From contig JARBES010000133.1 of the NCBI GenBank assembly GCA_030265145.1, positions 27,345,595 to 27,367,091 of the forward strand: a stretch of DNA of 21,497 nucleotides. The letters run 5' to 3'. Each line of letters begins with the position of its first letter. Position 1 is the stretch's first letter. Under the pieces are notes generated by a model. The model saw nothing but the letters and a program-made list of their open reading frames with translations, was not told where the DNA came from and made no database searches. The position numbers were made by a program, and so were the translations under genes. Source of the DNA: Strongylocentrotus pallidus. Taxonomy: Eukaryota > Echinodermata > Echinoidea > Camarodonta > Strongylocentrotidae. Of the stretch, positions 1 through 9,097 are shown piece by piece.

Positions 1-611
1 GTGAAAATTTTTTTTTTTTTTTTTTTTAGTGCTCACCATCACCCCAGAAGCTTAGAGAAAGTGAAAAGAAAGAGAGCGTTTCTTAAACAGTTTTAGAATT
101 ATTTGCGATCTTATATACATAACAATAAATAAGAATCGATCTGATCCAATAATGATAATTTGTTTGCAGTTACTTACAAAAGGAAAATGAAGTTTATGAT
201 TTGTAAAGAAATTTCAGCTTGCACCCAGTAAGTAAAGGTCCCATGCTCAATCTTGTTATTTGAAAGTTTATAATGTTGACTGTTAGGAAAAATGTACCAT
301 GGATGTTGTAAAAAAAATTTGGACAGGGAGTATCATCGGCATGTACTAGTAATAGCGAATTAGGTCATGACTGCAAATGACTTAAAAATAGTAACTGTCA
401 GGCCTGATGATTAGGGGGAGGGGGAGTTGAGGAAAAGAATTTGTTTTATTTATTTTTATTTTTTTAGTGCTCACTATCACCCCTGAACTGTTCTTAATAG
501 GTAAAATGCATACTTTGAGGTTAATTCTTGTAAGAAAGGAGTAGGGGTGATAGTCGACCAAGGTCAGGATAAGAAAATATTCCCAATTTATATTCGTATT
601 ATCATTTACAG
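1..611. other. Intron or upstream sequence of the left + strand gene
   Basis: No convincing exon is seen. A T-run followed by the motif AGTGCTCACCATCACCCC occurs at about 6-46 and again, nearly the same, at about 459-483. A 12-bp inverted repeat (473-484 and 543-554) surrounds 58 bp of sequence. The right end is a polypyrimidine-poor acceptor (TTTACAG) for the exon at 612. Confidence 0.5.
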
Positions 612-668
612 GTATCAAAAGAAACCTCCAAGCAAGCTGGAATCCAACAAGACATTGACGTACTGCAG
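612..668 (+). CDS. Penultimate coding exon of a coiled-coil protein (partial gene)
   Basis: A 57-bp, phase 0-0 exon between a TTTACAG acceptor and a CAG|GTAGTC donor. It encodes 19 residues beginning VSKETSKQAG and ending DIDVLQ, which run in frame into the exon at 990. The upstream part of the gene lies left of the window. The residues are polar and heptad-compatible, so the exon looks like the start of the terminal coiled coil. Function is not recognised. A TACC-type coiled-coil C terminus was considered because of a loose match in the next exon, but it lacks that family's usual ending. Confidence 0.55.
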
Positions 669-989
669 GTAGTCATTTCAAATATTTTGTTTCATTATCC
701 GTTTTTTTTTAAATCCGATATACTGTGTGAAGCTGAAGGTGGAAAGGAAATTGTAGTTAAAATCCGTCAGAATTTACAAGGGATATTATTGAATTCTGAC
801 AAGATTCACTACATTATATTCCATTTAAATTGATCCAAGTTTTATGTATAGCCATAGCCATTGTTGTTATGAAAACATAAAATCAGAGCTTTTGTCACGA
901 AATCACCAAAAAACATGAAAATATAACATGGTTTGTGCAGATTGTGACATTAATATTCATATTTGTTTCAATCCAATGTTGTTTTCCAG
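669..989 (+). other. Intron of the left coiled-coil gene
   Basis: A 321-bp AT-rich intron with GT at its start and GTTTTCCAG at its end. No repeat or RNA gene is seen in it. Confidence 0.5.
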
Positions 990-1139
990 AAGCGCAACAA
1001 GGCCCAGTTGACACGTCTTAAATGTCAACTGAAAGAAGCTCAGCTTAGAAACTGGCAGTCGAGTCAAGAAGCAGAGCAGTTGGATGCTCAGCTTGAACTT
1101 CTTAAGGAGAATGACACTTCAACGTTACAGGAGGATTAA
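990..1139 (+). CDS. Last coding exon of a coiled-coil protein
   Basis: Fifty codons including the TAA stop at 1137-1139, read in phase 0 after a TTTTCCAG acceptor. The peptide is rich in Q, K, E and L. Leucines at heptad-like spacing (for example QLTRLKCQLKEAQLR and LDAQLELLKEN) predict an amphipathic coiled coil that ends the protein with LQED. Spliced to the exon at 612, it gives 68 C-terminal residues. The segment loosely resembles the C-terminal coiled coil of TACC centrosomal proteins (a KxQLR-like run followed by a KEN tripeptide), but the typical ELTxICDxLI ending is absent, so no family is assigned. The gene is convergent with the receptor gene on the minus strand. Confidence 0.65.
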   Translation, partial: KRNKAQLTRLKCQLKEAQLRNWQSSQEAEQLDAQLELLKENDTSTLQED

Positions 1140-1328
1140 GAAAAAGAAGGAGAAAGGGGGCAGAGATGGAGACAATGATGGAAGTCATTAATCTGGAGTA
1201 AATTGATTATATATTTTATTATTATCATTGTATATATATATTTTTTTTTTTGTTGGGGGGGGGGGGGCAGTACTTGCTTGGTTTCCTCATACATTTTTAG
1301 AATTAATAAGTGTATTTGATATTGAGCG

Positions 1329-1525
1329 TTTAAAGCCCATTTGTACTAGTTTGGCCACGAGGGATTAGACCTCCCTGCCTGGTCACTGACAGGTGGTTAT
1401 CTCATCATATCAGCTCTCAATTAACATAGGAAAAAGGGGACCATGGAGGACCAACGGTCACCGCTTAGGCATCGTTTGATATATAGAGGGCGCAAGTTGC
1501 TATAAGTAGTGCAGTGGGGCTTTAA
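1329..1525. mobile_element. MITE-like element, TTTAAAGCC family, copy 1
   Basis: About 197 bp with inverted ends, TTTAAAGCCC on the left and GGGGCTTTAA on the right. The inverted similarity continues imperfectly for about 25 bp. The same sequence recurs at 5691-5890 and 11774-11973. It has no coding capacity. Reading TTAA as the target duplication, with ends starting AGCC, would suit a piggyBac-type non-autonomous element, but the palindromic TTTAAA makes the true element edge ambiguous. Confidence 0.65.
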
Positions 1526-1842
1526 TCCTTATTAAGATATCCTAATACGATACTGAAGATATATTGATGCTATTTGAGTTAGTTCTTTATATGCCACACA
1601 AATAATCTTCCCGTGCCACATTGTATTAAAAAATATCTTTCATGGGATAAATATACCAACTGATACAATATTATTTTATTGTCTCCAGTGTAAAATTAAT
1701 TTATTTTATTTGAAGGAATTGAATTGTACCTTGAACTGATAGAATATCAAAATGGAAGACTCTGGCTGGTAAGTTCATATTGTGAAATTCCAAATACAAT
1801 CAAAATGTTGATCAATTGGATATGGGGTAAGATCAAAATCAA

Positions 1843-1848
1843 AATAAA
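1843..1848 (+). terminator. Candidate poly(A) signal AATAAA, + strand
   Basis: A canonical AATAAA about 700 bp after the stop of the + strand gene. It lies only 38 bp before the opposed signal of the minus-strand gene at 1887-1892. Confidence 0.4.
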
Positions 1849-1886
1849 GAAAACTTCAACACATAATTTTACTTTGGTGTCTACCT

Positions 1887-1892
1887 TTTATT
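1887..1892 (-). terminator. Candidate distal poly(A) signal, minus strand
   Basis: TTTATT on the + strand, i.e. AATAAA for the minus-strand transcript. It faces the + strand signal at 1843-1848, so cleavage 10-30 nt downstream of each would place both transcript ends at about 1857-1878. Confidence 0.3.
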
Positions 1893-4094
1893 CATAAATA
1901 TCAATGTAAACAATCCTTTGTTTGACATTATTCACTCAAGAGATGTCTAAATAGTTTTCTGCTGCCTATAGAGACTTGTCAATCATTCATTCTGTACATT
2001 TTTGTCATACATTACTAGCAGACAATTTGTATAAAAATACTACAAAAGTATACAAGTGCAACAAAAATGACTGAATACCAAAAAGTAAAAATGAATACAT
2101 TAAATATGAAGAAGGAAAATATGTATAGCAACTATGAAACACATAATGCCCTCTTTGTAAATACATGATATATTTATAGTGATTGAAAAATAGCAATATC
2201 ATTTTGTCTGTTTGCTTTGTCTTGAAATATAATTGATAAAATGCATATCTTTAGTAAGAAATTACTTGTAAGGTAAAGGAAAATCAAAAATTTGGCTTAT
2301 ATATTAACAGCCCACTTTAACTCTTGTTGCAAATCAAAGTTTCAACAAAAAAAAAATCCATAATTAGTCACCAATTCTTTAAATCAAACAAAGTAGAAGT
2401 GCAGGCACAGTGTTATTGACACATAATTTCTTTTGATAATTAAAGATTAATAATATTATCTCATTTATAAGTAAACTAAGGCAACTAACTTTTTGTATAC
2501 AATCATTTTTTTTCTTCAATGTGCTGTTGATAATGTGCATACAAGTTGAATCAAGGCCTTGCCTAATAACTCCTTGGGCTCATGTATACTGGTATACACG
2601 TGCACAAGAAATGTATTTTTCATCAATTACGAGATTGCATAATTCATTTTCTCTGTTTATTCTCCCCAAATACTCTTCTTCTTATGACTAACCTTTTCAG
2701 TATCTCCCAGTCAGTACTGGCCAAATACAAGTACTATTGTATAACATTTACAAAGCAGTGAGGCAATATAGTTCATGAAAGACGTGTAACAGAAGTGATA
2801 TGATAAAGGAATACATGTTTCAAAATATACAAACTTGAGACAAAATTATCAAAAAGCTATTTACATTTTCCCATGCACCAGTACTTTAGCTATGAAGCAA
2901 AACATTGTACAATTGTAGGAAAAAGAATATTTGCACCATGATATATACTCTATATATTTACATGGCTAATGTGCAAAAGAACATGTCATTGTTCATAATC
3001 GAATCACGTACCTGCATTCAAGGATCATACAAAAATTGGGAAAAGAGTACTTTGGCATATCTTTGCAAATTGACAGTTTCTACATAGATTTAAATAGTTA
3101 ATTATATGAATTGTGGTATCATAATAGTACAGGTTATTTACTTTCACATTTCCTAAGAATATGCTTCATTACATTGATCAAGTATCTCTTAATTTCCGAG
3201 ACCAGCTCAAAATTAAAGTGCGGTTTTAATCTGAAAACAAGACCTACTCTTCATATTTAGAAAACGAATTGAATTGAATTGAATATTGGTCATTTTTCAT
3301 TTAAAAAAAAACAAGTTTTATAGAAAATAAATTTTAAAAACATTGAATAAATTTATATGATATAAGTATTATACCCAAGACTTCTTATCAAATAATATCA
3401 AAATGAAAGACAAAGCTATATCAAACAGTCCATTGCGACAATCATTGCTGAGCCTATGTTTCTAAATCAAATACTATTAATTCTATTGCAAAGTATAAAA
3501 TCAAATCAAATTAAGATATGCTCTCTTATAATACTTTACAAAAGCAGAAAAGCACATCTTTTTCACGAAGGAATTAAAATCATATTGTAAATTCGTTTTT
3601 AATGTTTAATTTAGTAAACAATTTGCATTACCGGTAAACCCTAATACATGATGATGAACAATAAGCCGCTCAGGAGATACTATCTGTGCATGGGCAGATA
3701 AAGGGCATTTGTACACAACTGTAGAAATATATATATGTACCATAAGCATGTCGATGAAGACCATCACCTAATACAAAAGTGTAAAGAAAGGAACATAAAA
3801 TACGTTCATAACACATTTTAGCACCTGCAAAAATGTATACATTTTAGTTGTATGTGTATTAACATTGCTCGTAATTGCCTTTTAAATGAAAGCCCATTGA
3901 TTCTGTATGAATATAAAATAAACATAGAAAGATACATAGGAAGTGGAAGTATAGTGCATTCTGGAGGATATAATCATAAGAAGAAAACACTGAAATTCAG
4001 TATTTTCATTTTCACAATGAAAAGAGGGGTTCTGTTCTCTTATTTGGCTGCATGTTGATTGAAAGCCTTTTCTGTAAATTGACAAAGTTTAACT

Positions 4095-4100
4095 TTTATT
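4095..4100 (-). terminator. Candidate proximal poly(A) signal, minus strand
   Basis: AATAAA on the minus strand, about 230 nt after the receptor stop codon at 4328-4330. This is the nearest canonical signal to that stop. Confidence 0.4.
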
Positions 4101-4327
4101 GTAATTCCCTGACAGTACAACAGGAATGGGCTGACGTGTTCAAACAACTAACTGCGATAGCATATTCTGCAGGAATTGCTACATGTATTTTAATTCAGCA
4201 AGTTCAGTTATCTTTTTAGCAAGATGATCGATTCTTGTATTATAGATGCAAGGTTATACTTGTAATGTACATCAAGCATTGTTTCACAAAGTCATCTCTT
4301 CACATTAATTAGCTTTGCCGTACTTGC

Positions 4328-5208
4328 TTACAGCAAAAACCTGGCCCTCCTATCGCTTCTTCCACTTGTTGTACTTCCGGATGGGGAGCTGGTGTAAGAG
4401 TTGTTGTTGCTATTCATTGGAAGAAGCGGGGGTGGGGGTGGAGGGGGAGGAACTCCTCCAGGAACATTGGGTGGTGGAGGGGGGCCACCAGGAAGTTTTG
4501 GTGGTGGTGGAGGGGGGCCTCCGCGAAGTTGTGGTGAATGAGTTGGGCCACCAGGAACCTTTGGGGGTGGAGGAGGGGGTCCTGAGGGTGCTGAATCCCC
4601 TGGCATACCGTTGAAATGATGGTTGTTTGGTGGAGGGGGTGGAAGTTCATCTTCTGTCGGGATACGCATGGGTTTATCTTCTGCTGGAGGCGGCGGAGGA
4701 GGTGGAGGAGGGGCACCTAGCGTTGGAGGGCGGGGTATGGTATCCATATCAATAGTCGCCGACACACTGTTAACATGTCCATTTGCACGTCCATTCGTTG
4801 ACAACCTACTGTCAAAGTCATTGTATCCCTTAGCATTGAAAGATGTCACAGGAACTTCCGCATAGAGGACTTCAGGATCGCTTGGAATCTCAATCAATCT
4901 GTTATCCCCTCCTCTGGAAACATTACCATTGTTCCTGTGCCCATTCATAGGTAGTGTTGACCCATTCCTTGTTAACGTATTAGTGTAATGCATATCGTTG
5001 TTTACAGCATCGTCTTCAAACGCACTGTTGAGGTAGGTGAGATGATCGGTCGCATCCTTGCCCTTTCTGGGTGTCTCCTCTTTGCTACGGCAACAGCAAA
5101 CGAGAAACGTGATGAGGATGAGGAGGATGAATGCTCCAGCTAGACCGCATCCAATGTATACCAGGATCCACTGTGTTTGTGTCAGTTGAAAAGCTGATGG
5201 ATCAAAAC
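4328..5208 (-). CDS. Last exon, copy A: transmembrane helix and proline-rich cytoplasmic tail
   Basis: The final exon of the receptor gene opens after a TTTCTAG acceptor and stops at 4328-4330, giving 292 residues plus a split Cys codon. Counting from FDPSAF, residues 13-36 (from WILVYIGCG to ITFLV) form the single transmembrane helix. CCCRSK follows as a likely palmitoylation and stop-transfer site. In the cytoplasmic part, Tyr58 (YLN) and Tyr74 (YTN) fit the pY-x-N pattern bound by Grb2-type SH2 domains, and Tyr115 (VLYAEV) fits the ITIM consensus. Residues about 158-273 are proline-rich, with repeated PPPPPPK(V/L)PGG units and other poly-Pro runs, suitable for profilin, SH3, WW or EVH1 partners. 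The C terminus RFLL fits a class II PDZ ligand. Motif roles are inferred from consensus only. Copy B carries the same exon but is cut by the assembly gap. Confidence 0.88.
4390..4735 (-). repeat. Low-complexity poly-proline coding tract
   Basis: GGN-rich on the + strand, CCN-rich in the sense direction. It encodes several runs of 5-9 prolines separated by KVPGG, KLPGG and NVPGG spacers. This kind of tract varies in length between alleles and is hard to assemble. It is the part of the exon that copy B loses in the gap. Confidence 0.85.
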
Positions 5209-5935
5209 CTAGAAAGTCAAAGAAAGAATGGGTGTAAGCTTTGGTTAAGTAATTCACTTAAAAGGTTAAAAGGAGATTGTTACTTTACACAGTTCCATTG
5301 CAAAAGTGTCCTACAGAGAGTGTCTATTATTTTGTGGTAAAATATATCTTTTTTCTCAATAGAAAATGAGCCTTGAACTGATGAATGATTTTGTAACTGA
5401 AATTACACCGTACTAAACCAGTAAGTCTTTATCGACATCACCAATTTAGGGAAATGTATAAAAGACAAAGATACACAATTATGAGCTACCAAGCATGTTT
5501 TAAGGGATTCTGTATACATTTATTCAAAAATGTCCTTGTATAGCATTCTTCAGTCTGCATATGTAAAGTTTCCAAATAAATTTATCTTTTTTTCCACAAA
5601 GGATCTTTTGCTTGTACTTGTGAACCCATAATTTGTAATGTCTATCCCTTATTCATAGTAACTGACTTTTAATCTTAATCCCCCAATCACTTTAAAGCCT
5701 ATCTGCACTAGTTTGGCCAGGAGGGATTAGATCTCCCTGCATGGTCACTAGCAGGTGGTTATATCTCATCAAATCAGCTCTCAATTAACATAAGAAAATG
5801 AGGATCATGGGGGACCAGTAGTCACCGATTAGGCATTGTTTGTTATATAGAGGGAGCAAGTAGCGACAAGTAGGACAGTGGGGCTTTAAAGGAACGATAA
5901 AGTTTGTTTGCAGAATAATGGAGTAATATACTTAC
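5209..5935 (-). other. Intron between ephrin-like and transmembrane exons, copy A
   Basis: A 727-bp intron that contains the second TTTAAAGCC MITE (5691-5890) just after the splice donor. The rest aligns with the copy B intron at 11273-12013 with scattered substitutions and small indels. Confidence 0.75.
5691..5890. mobile_element. MITE-like element, TTTAAAGCC family, copy 2
   Basis: 200 bp, running from TTTAAAGCCT to GGGGCTTTAAA. It lies about 45 bp past the donor of the ephrin-like exon. It sits at the same position as the element at 11774-11973, so insertion predates the A/B split. Confidence 0.75.
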
Positions 5936-6088
5936 AGTCAGCTAAGACGGATCCAGTAGCATCAGTGAAAGAGTCACCAGGGCATGGCTGACAGGAGGTC
6001 TGTCTGGTTTGATCTTGGTAGGTTCCACTGGAGCAGAAGGCACAGACGTTGTTCTGCTCATCGTAATAGGTACCGGGTTGGCAAGGGA
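5936..6088 (-). CDS. Ephrin-receptor-like (GCC2/GCC3) cysteine module exon, copy A
   Basis: 153 bp, phase 1-1, 51 codons. The peptide reads PCQPGTYYDEQNNVCAFC, followed by SSGTYQDQ, a CQPCPG motif and a last split Cys. The pattern C-x-PGTYY...C-x2-C-x2-GTYQ...C-x2-C-PG is characteristic of GCC2/GCC3 (ephrin-receptor-like, TNFR-like) repeats found in SVEP1/polydom and similar extracellular proteins. Here it forms the juxtamembrane module, because its split last codon joins the transmembrane exon. Only about one residue differs from copy B (DEQNN against DERNN) although about nine bases do. Confidence 0.88.
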
Positions 6089-6538
6089 CTGTGATTAAAG
6101 GGAACAATGCAAAGATTTGTCAGAGTAAGCAACAAAGTTTGTATAACGGTCAGCAAGTAAAAGTGATATGACTGAACATGAATTGGATAGATTATATGTC
6201 TTTTGAAAAGACCTAGAGTGATCAGAGTTCTAAACCATAACAATTTATAAATGTTATGATGAGTCTCATATGTTGGAGAGTGTTCATATGATACAACAGT
6301 AAATATAAAGAAATGATCAATAATACTTAAAACGTTTATATGAAAGGTGGCACATTAATAAGAGCACATGGTGTCTATTGAGTACAGAATAAGAATGAAA
6401 ATAGGAAGAATAGAGGAAAATGCTGATTTTCTTTATATTCAAAGATTATAAAGCTAGATGACCATTTTATGTTCTGTTTTCACATTTTTGAATAGTTCCT
6501 ATCCGTTTTCAAACTCTAATCTATAATTATAAACTCAC
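6089..6538 (-). other. Intron between furin-site and ephrin-like exons, copy A
   Basis: A 450-bp AT-rich intron. It is about 110 bp shorter than its copy B counterpart, which carries an extra segment at 12197-12306. No element is recognised in it. Confidence 0.7.
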
Positions 6539-7039
6539 CACATCCTGAACTTGAAGACACCATACCACTGTCACAAGACCACTGAAACTCCTGCGGAACT
6601 CTTGTTCCCGATTGGACGTTGTTGACGACCTCACCATTAACTGTCAGCTCAAATCCTTCGTTGTTTGCCACATCCACAATACCATCCGTAACCTGATCGA
6701 TATCTTCCTCGATCTCGCCCTGATCTGAATTGCCGTCAACCGGAGAAAAAACGCTGATATCAACCAAGAGGACGCTAGTATCTCTTCTCCTTCGTGAGAG
6801 GATAACCTCACTGCTTCTTCTCCTGCGTCGGGCGGTGTTTGTGGTACACGCTGTGTTGACACTGCCTTCCCCGCAGGCTGATGCAGGCCCCACGGAGCAG
6901 AGGTTGAACGTATCCAAGGTGCTAGTGATGTTGGTGGCTATGGATGATGTGAAGGTTGGTGTTTCTTGTGGACAGGATGCTGATTGAAGAGGGAAGGAGA
7001 TGCTGGTCGTCTTGGTGATTCCGTTCCCAGTCTCGGCTC
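6539..7039 (-). CDS. Furin-site ectodomain exon, copy A
   Basis: 501 bp, 167 codons, phase 1-1, between a CATGCAG acceptor and a GTGAGTTT donor. The peptide starts AETGNGITKT and ends SSSSGC, with six cysteines in all (SCP, LCS, ACG, ACT, SCD, GC). In the middle lie two poly-Arg sites, TARRRRRSSE and LSRRRRDTS, about ten residues apart, both matching the R-x-(K/R)-R furin rule. After them comes SVLLVDISVF, an acidic stretch (GEIEEDIDQV) and ELTVNGEVV. No named domain is recognised. The alternating hydrophobic segment after a furin-type site makes a SEA-like or heterodimerising fold a possibility, which is inference. It has one more Arg codon than copy B. Confidence 0.8.
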
Positions 7040-7700
7040 CTGCATGGTGATAGGAAGGAGAGATTCATTCATTAGAAAATCATATGGCAACATGATTATC
7101 AAAATTAAGGTTTCGATCTTTCACTTAAATGTAGAATGTACTTTTTTTTTTTGGTCTTCTAAATATAAACCAGTTACAGTTACAGTAATCAACCCGAGAA
7201 ATCGTGTCGCCCAATTCTTAAACTAAAGAAGACATTTTCTCATTATGTACATGACTTCAGTCATTTCAAAATCGTTTCACATTTGAGCTGAATGGCATGA
7301 AAAGTTTGTTGTTTCTCTATCGAATTAAATAATCCAATCTACTGAATTTTATCAAACACTGGATATTATCAGCAATATTGTTATATTTCATTGTTAGATA
7401 CATTGAAAAGTTGTGTAACGCTGATTAAATTAATCAGTCAAAAAGGCTTGTAAGTGTACATTCGATGAGAGCTTAGCTCTTGAAATACAATTTGAATAAA
7501 GTTGTATAATTCCAGTTGATGAGAGAAAAAGAGAAGAAAATAGGGAGAGAAAGAGAAAAGGTATGAACAAAAGAGAGATACTTTTAGATGGAGAGAGAAC
7601 GAAAGAGAATAGAACAGTGAGAGATAGAGAGACAAAGAGTGGGAGCAGGATTGGAGTGAGGAGGAAAGGAGAAGAGGACAAGAGCTAAAGAAAAGGAAAG

Positions 7701-7743
<43 letters not shown>

Positions 7744-7963
7744 AGAGAATAAGTCATATATGAGTGGCGGACAGATCAAGATATAACCCAACTTACTTGC
7801 ACATATACTTGAAGGTGAAGGGTCCCAGAAAAAGAGTGGGGGCAGGATTGGAGTGAGAAGGAAAGGGGAAGAGGACAAGAGCTAAAGAACAGGAAAGAAG
7901 AGAGAGAGAGAATAAGACAGATGGAACTAGTCATATATGGGTGGAGGACAGATCAAGACTTAC
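7040..7963 (-). other. Intron between sushi and furin-site exons, copy A
   Basis: A 924-bp intron. From about 7530 rightwards it is purine-rich on the + strand (pyrimidine-rich in the transcript), with a (GA)n run at 7704-7740. Its right half is a 197-bp tandem duplication that includes a piece of the sushi exon. Copy B's matching intron is 716 bp and lacks both the duplication and the long GA run. Confidence 0.75.
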
Positions 7964-8006
7964 TTGCACATATACTAGAAGGTGAAGGGTCCCAGAAAGA
8001 TCCCTC
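7634..8006. repeat. Tandem duplication (about 197 bp unit) including part of the sushi exon
   Basis: Unit 1 (about 7634-7830) and unit 2 (about 7831-8006) each start AAAGAGTGGG, pass through the purine-rich tract, CATATATG, a splice donor and the 3' end of the sushi exon, and end at GGTCCCAGAAA. Unit 1 therefore carries a 33-bp exon remnant (7797-7829) with its own intact donor but no acceptor. Copy B has a single unit (about 13806-13981), so the duplication arose on the A lineage. Confidence 0.85.
7704..7740. repeat. (GA)n microsatellite
   Basis: About 18 GA repeats inside the first unit of the tandem duplication. The second unit and copy B have only a short GA run here. Confidence 0.9.
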
Positions 8007-8155
8007 ACTGTCTGCTATACAGTTATATCTGATGTCATTAGCCACTGTCTTGACGAACCCTGTATTACATAACACCTGGCATTCTCGTCCATTGGCATCG
8101 TTATCACATGATACTTCGGCATTCTCAACAGTTGGGAAGGGACCACAGTCAAATT
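7964..8155 (-). CDS. Sushi (CCP) domain exon, copy A
   Basis: 192 bp, 64 codons, phase 1-1. It contains FDCGPFPTVENAEVSC, RECQVLCNTGF, YNC and FWDPSPSSIC, i.e. the sushi order of C, PxP, C, C-x-V-x-C, C, W and final C. It has six cysteines rather than four. The extra pair (SC and EC) is seen in the sushi domains that sit beside HYR domains in SVEP1-like proteins. Its donor region has been re-copied downstream in the intron (7797-7829). It differs from copy B at about two residues, including the first (EFDC against DFDC). Confidence 0.87.
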
Positions 8156-8848
8156 CTAGATTTAAAAAAAATTGAAAGAGTTGAGAAATTTGATTATGAC
8201 AAGCATTTTTTTCTGTTATACACAGTTAACGACTCAATTATTCATAACCCATGTAATTTTGAAGGTTTTTGTTTTTTTGGAACTCAAGAATGAAAGGTGG
8301 GATTGGTTGCATTTGGGCCTTTAGATGTAAGCTTTAAAATGTCAGTTTCAAGAAACATGAATCGGGACAAATCAATTTTTTCATATACTTGAAAAATGAA
8401 AAAAATCTTTGTAAGGGTATGAATGATTTAGTTTTATGGTACATTCATGTTGTCAAAGTAGTTATAATGATACATACTTTCTAGGTAGCAGAGCAATTGA
8501 TGGTTATATTTAATACATTAAGAACATTTCTACTTGTACCGCACCTTGGGTAACTATAAATTAGAGATATATTGTGACAACTACGGAGTAATATCAGAGG
8601 GATTCTAGAACTTTTTCATCAATCAATCATATAATCATCCTTCCCACAAAGACTTGGAATAAGGTTTTGAAATGTATATTCTAAGTCAAATCAGACCTGT
8701 ACAGCCAAAATTTAAATATGTTTGACCACCAAAACTTGTTTTACTTCGTTTTAATATTGTGGAATGTATTCCATTTATTATTTTTGATTATTCCATGGGG
8801 ATATGATATATCAACTCTCTTCAAAATCACTTCAGTTTTTATTCCTAC
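8156..8848 (-). other. Intron between HYR2 and sushi exons, copy A
   Basis: A 693-bp AT-rich intron, aligned throughout with 14138-14885. Copy B has about 57 extra bp near 14441-14497 that A lacks. No coding or mobile element is recognised. Confidence 0.65.
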
Positions 8849-9097
8849 CTCTCATGTGCACAGTGACCATGAAGATACACTCCTTGTAGTTGGAAGATGT
8901 GTCCGTTGCCCGGGCAATGATTGACACCGTCTCTCCTGTGGTATCAAACATTGACCCTCGGGTAGGTAGGTAGGTCACTACGGGTGAAGGGTCAGCATTG
9001 TCTTCGACCTCAGCATCCGGCCATGTGACTTGTTGACTAGAGAACGTACTGATCTCTACGATGTCTTCTGGGCAGGTGATCTGTGGTGTTTGATTGT
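8849..9097 (-). CDS. HYR2 domain exon, copy A
   Basis: 249 bp, 83 codons, phase 1-1. It contains QTPQITCPEDIVEIST, then QVTWPDAEVEDNADPSP, VVTYLPTRGSMFDTTGET, and ends KECIFMVTVHMR. This is the HYR pattern of P-x-I-x-CP, WP-x-A...DN, a G-x-x-F-x-x-G segment, and the closing C-x-F-x-V-x-V strand of an immunoglobulin-like fold. HYR domains mediate adhesion in hyalin and occur in SVEP1 and complement-like proteins. Six residues differ from copy B, several of them changing charge. Confidence 0.9.

Larger units (their letters stand above)
1140..1866 (+). other. Probable 3' UTR of the coiled-coil gene
   Basis: Non-coding sequence after the stop codon. It holds a TA-rich run (about 1225-1241), a poly-G run (about 1254-1267), a MITE-like element (1329-1525) and a candidate poly(A) signal at 1843-1848. 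The exact end is inferred from the signal position only. Confidence 0.4.
1867..4327 (-). other. Probable long 3' UTR or intergenic tail of the receptor gene
   Basis: Nearly 2.5 kb of AT-rich sequence with no coding exon and no recognisable transposon. All open frames are short and lack family features. It follows the receptor stop codon. Poly(A) signals on the minus strand occur at 4095-4100 (proximal) and 1887-1892 (distal). The absence of the small repeats found all over the introns, together with the distal signal, makes a long UTR plausible. Transcript data would be needed to exclude plain intergenic DNA. A (GAATT)n run lies near 3266-3283. Confidence 0.35.

Noticed and set aside
612-1139. 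Assigning the left gene to the TACC family
   Set aside because: The match is limited to generic coiled-coil spacing and a KEN word. The family's conserved C-terminal end is missing.
2858-2962. Two Pumilio-like sites (TGTAAATA on the minus strand) in the putative 3' UTR
   Set aside because: In AT-rich DNA of this length one such match is nearly expected by chance, so two are not informative.
4315-4865. Gly-rich and Val/Glu-rich open frames on the + strand opposite the last exon
   Set aside because: They are antisense shadows of the CCN-rich poly-proline coding tract and show no domain of their own.
7430-7878. Ser/Leu-rich open frames on the minus strand
   Set aside because: They read through the pyrimidine-rich intron and GA microsatellite. 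Only the short SICAS-type piece is exon-derived and it lacks an acceptor.
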